Under the pieces are notes generated by a model. That model worked only from the letters and a program-made list of their open reading frames with translations, ran no database searches and was not told the DNA's origin. Positions 4,912 to 5,963 of a DNA stretch of 5,963 nt are shown here, in pieces. This stretch comes from Flavobacteriales bacterium. Lineage in GTDB: Bacteria > Bacteroidota > Bacteroidia > Flavobacteriales_D > Sanyastnellaceae. Within the stretch, counting starts at the first letter, position 1, and the number at the start of each line of letters is the position of its first letter. A program made the position numbers and the translations under genes. The stretch covers positions 1 through 5,963 of the forward strand of contig JANRAA010000230.1 in the NCBI GenBank assembly GCA_030728235.1. The letters are read 5' to 3'.

Positions 4912-5643
4912 ATGAAGGCATTATTGCTCAAAGAAATTCGTTCGTTTTTAAGTTCCCTCATCGGATACATCGTGATGGCAATTTTCTTGCTCATGATCAG
5001 TCTGTTCATGTGGGTTTTTCCTGGCGAATACAATACTCTTGAATCGGGGTTCGCTAATATCGATACCCAGTTCCTTATCGCTCCTTGGGTGTTCATGTTC
5101 TTGATTCCGGCGATAACGATGCGAAGTTTTTCTGAAGAACGGAGGACAGGTACCATTGAGATGTTGTTAACACGTCCCATCACCGACTTTCAAATCGTTT
5201 TCGCGAAGTATGTCGGCGGATTGGTTCTTGTCGCCATCAGCTTAATTCCCACGCTTTTGTTTTTCGCAACGATCTATTACCTCGGAGATCCTGTTGGGAA
5301 TATCGATACCGGTGCTACTTGGGGAAGCTATATCGGACTGCTTTTCTTGGGTTCTGCATACGTTAGCATCGGGATTTTTGCCTCTTCAATTACACCCAAT
5401 CAAGTTGTTAGCTTCTTGGTAGCCATAATTCTTTCGTTCTTTATGTTCATCGGTTTCGATTCCATCGGTTCGTTCAATTGGTTCGGCGATTTGGATACGT
5501 TTATCATAAACCTCGGTTTGAACGAACATTATAAAAGCCTACGAAGAGGAGTTGTCGATTCACGAGATGTCATATACATCGTTGTTGTTTCGTTGTTCTT
5601 TTTATTCTCTACACGTTTGATATTGCAGAGCAGAAGATGGTGA
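4912..5643 (+). CDS. gldF: Gliding-motility ABC transporter permease GldF
   Basis: A 243-residue inner-membrane permease of the ABC-2 type. In Flavobacterium johnsoniae GldF works with the ATPase GldA and with GldG, and is needed for gliding. About six hydrophobic segments are visible: roughly 13-36, 53-70, 97-123, 136-159, 164-187 and 219-238. Between the second and third lies the cytoplasmic EERRTGTIEMLLTRPI (75-90), the conserved coupling motif of ABC-2 permeases. The N-terminal MKALLLKEIRSFLSSLIGY and the APWVFMFLIPAITMRSF stretch are characteristic of GldF rather than generic permeases. Length is normal and no defect is seen. It overlaps gldG by 7 bp. The ATPase gene gldA is not in this window, which fits species where gldA lies apart from gldFG. 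Confidence 0.95.
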   Translation: MKALLLKEIRSFLSSLIGYIVMAIFLLMISLFMWVFPGEYNTLESGFANIDTQFLIAPWVFMFLIPAITMRSFSEERRTGTIEMLLTRPITDFQIVFAKYVGGLVLVAISLIPTLLFFATIYYLGDPVGNIDTGATWGSYIGLLFLGSAYVSIGIFASSITPNQVVSFLVAIILSFFMFIGFDSIGSFNWFGDLDTFIINLGLNEHYKSLRRGVVDSRDVIYIVVVSLFFLFSTRLILQSRRW

Positions 5644-5963
5644 AGAAGAAACATACTTATAAAAGAGACGACCTACTTCAGTTCGTTCTTAGTAGTGCCA
5701 TTCTGGTTGTCGTCTTAATCGCGGGTCAATATGCGTTTTTTAAGGTCGATCTTACCGAGGAAAAGCGCCATACGATAACGAATGCAACAGAGAGTCTGCT
5801 CGGACAGCTAGAAGATGATATCTACATCAGATGCTACCTTCACGGGAATTTCCCCGCGAAATATAAACGGCTAGAACAAGCTTTCCGTGAGCTGCTCGAC
5901 GAGTTCAACGATGCAGGCAATAACAACATCAAGTATGAGTTCATCGATATTTATGAGTCGGGA
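5637..5963 (+). CDS. gldG: Gliding-motility protein GldG, N-terminal part (runs off the window)
   Basis: The first 109 codons of gldG, open to the window edge. The protein starts with a basic stretch MVKKKHTYKR, one membrane segment (about 15-35), then FKVDLTEEKRHTITNATESLL (35-55), which is the hallmark start of the GldG/ABC-type uncharacterised periplasmic domain, followed by DDIYIRCYLHGNFPAKYKRL (60-79) and IKYEFIDIYESG (98-109). GldG is the membrane-anchored partner of GldF and most of it should lie outside the inner membrane. The ATG at 5637 gives a 7-bp overlap with gldF; the GTG at 5640 would give a typical 4-bp GTGA overlap and removes only one residue, so the start is uncertain by one codon. 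Confidence 0.93.
   Translation, partial: MVKKKHTYKRDDLLQFVLSSAILVVVLIAGQYAFFKVDLTEEKRHTITNATESLLGQLEDDIYIRCYLHGNFPAKYKRLEQAFRELLDEFNDAGNNNIKYEFIDIYESG

Overview
The window looks like chromosomal DNA from a gliding-type Bacteroidota bacterium, most likely in or near the Flavobacteriales. Three things point that way. The right edge carries gldF and the start of gldG, which belong to the Bacteroidota gliding-motility gene set. Several upstream regions contain matches to the Bacteroidota -7 promoter element TAnnTTTG. Most starts also lack a clear Shine-Dalgarno sequence. Base composition is intermediate, and nothing in the coding part suggests recent transfer.

Layout, left to right. Positions 1-746 hold no convincing gene. 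This stretch contains at least three copies of a REP-like imperfect hairpin, a 16-bp tandem repeat built from one arm of that hairpin, and a good minus-strand promoter match at 286-316 whose predicted start falls on one hairpin. A ClpP-like serine peptidase follows on the plus strand (747-1337). It converges, with no bases between stop codons, on a minus-strand cluster that reads phoH (3640-2651), purC (2620-1664), then a small TerB-like protein (1667-1338). A short divergent control region (3665-3726) separates phoH from a plus-strand pair: a DUF62-family SAM hydroxide adenosyltransferase homologue (3727-4530) and a 99-residue ABM-domain protein (4527-4826), overlapping by 4 bp. After an 85-bp gap with an inverted repeat and a -7 box come gldF (4912-5643) and gldG (from 5637, cut by the window edge).

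The genes are mostly housekeeping: de novo purine synthesis (purC), RNA/stress-related ATPase (phoH), SAM or nucleoside metabolism (DUF62 family) and a membrane ABC-type complex linked to gliding (gldFG). I do not see a complete new defence or mobile system. The best leads are the hairpin family with its abutting promoter, the odd translation start of phoH (TTG directly after an in-frame TAA, preceded by a 7-codon ORF), the 15-nt motif shared by the phoH and purC start regions, the apparent loss of the catalytic triad in the DUF62 protein, and the lack of a clear catalytic Asp in the ClpP-like protein.
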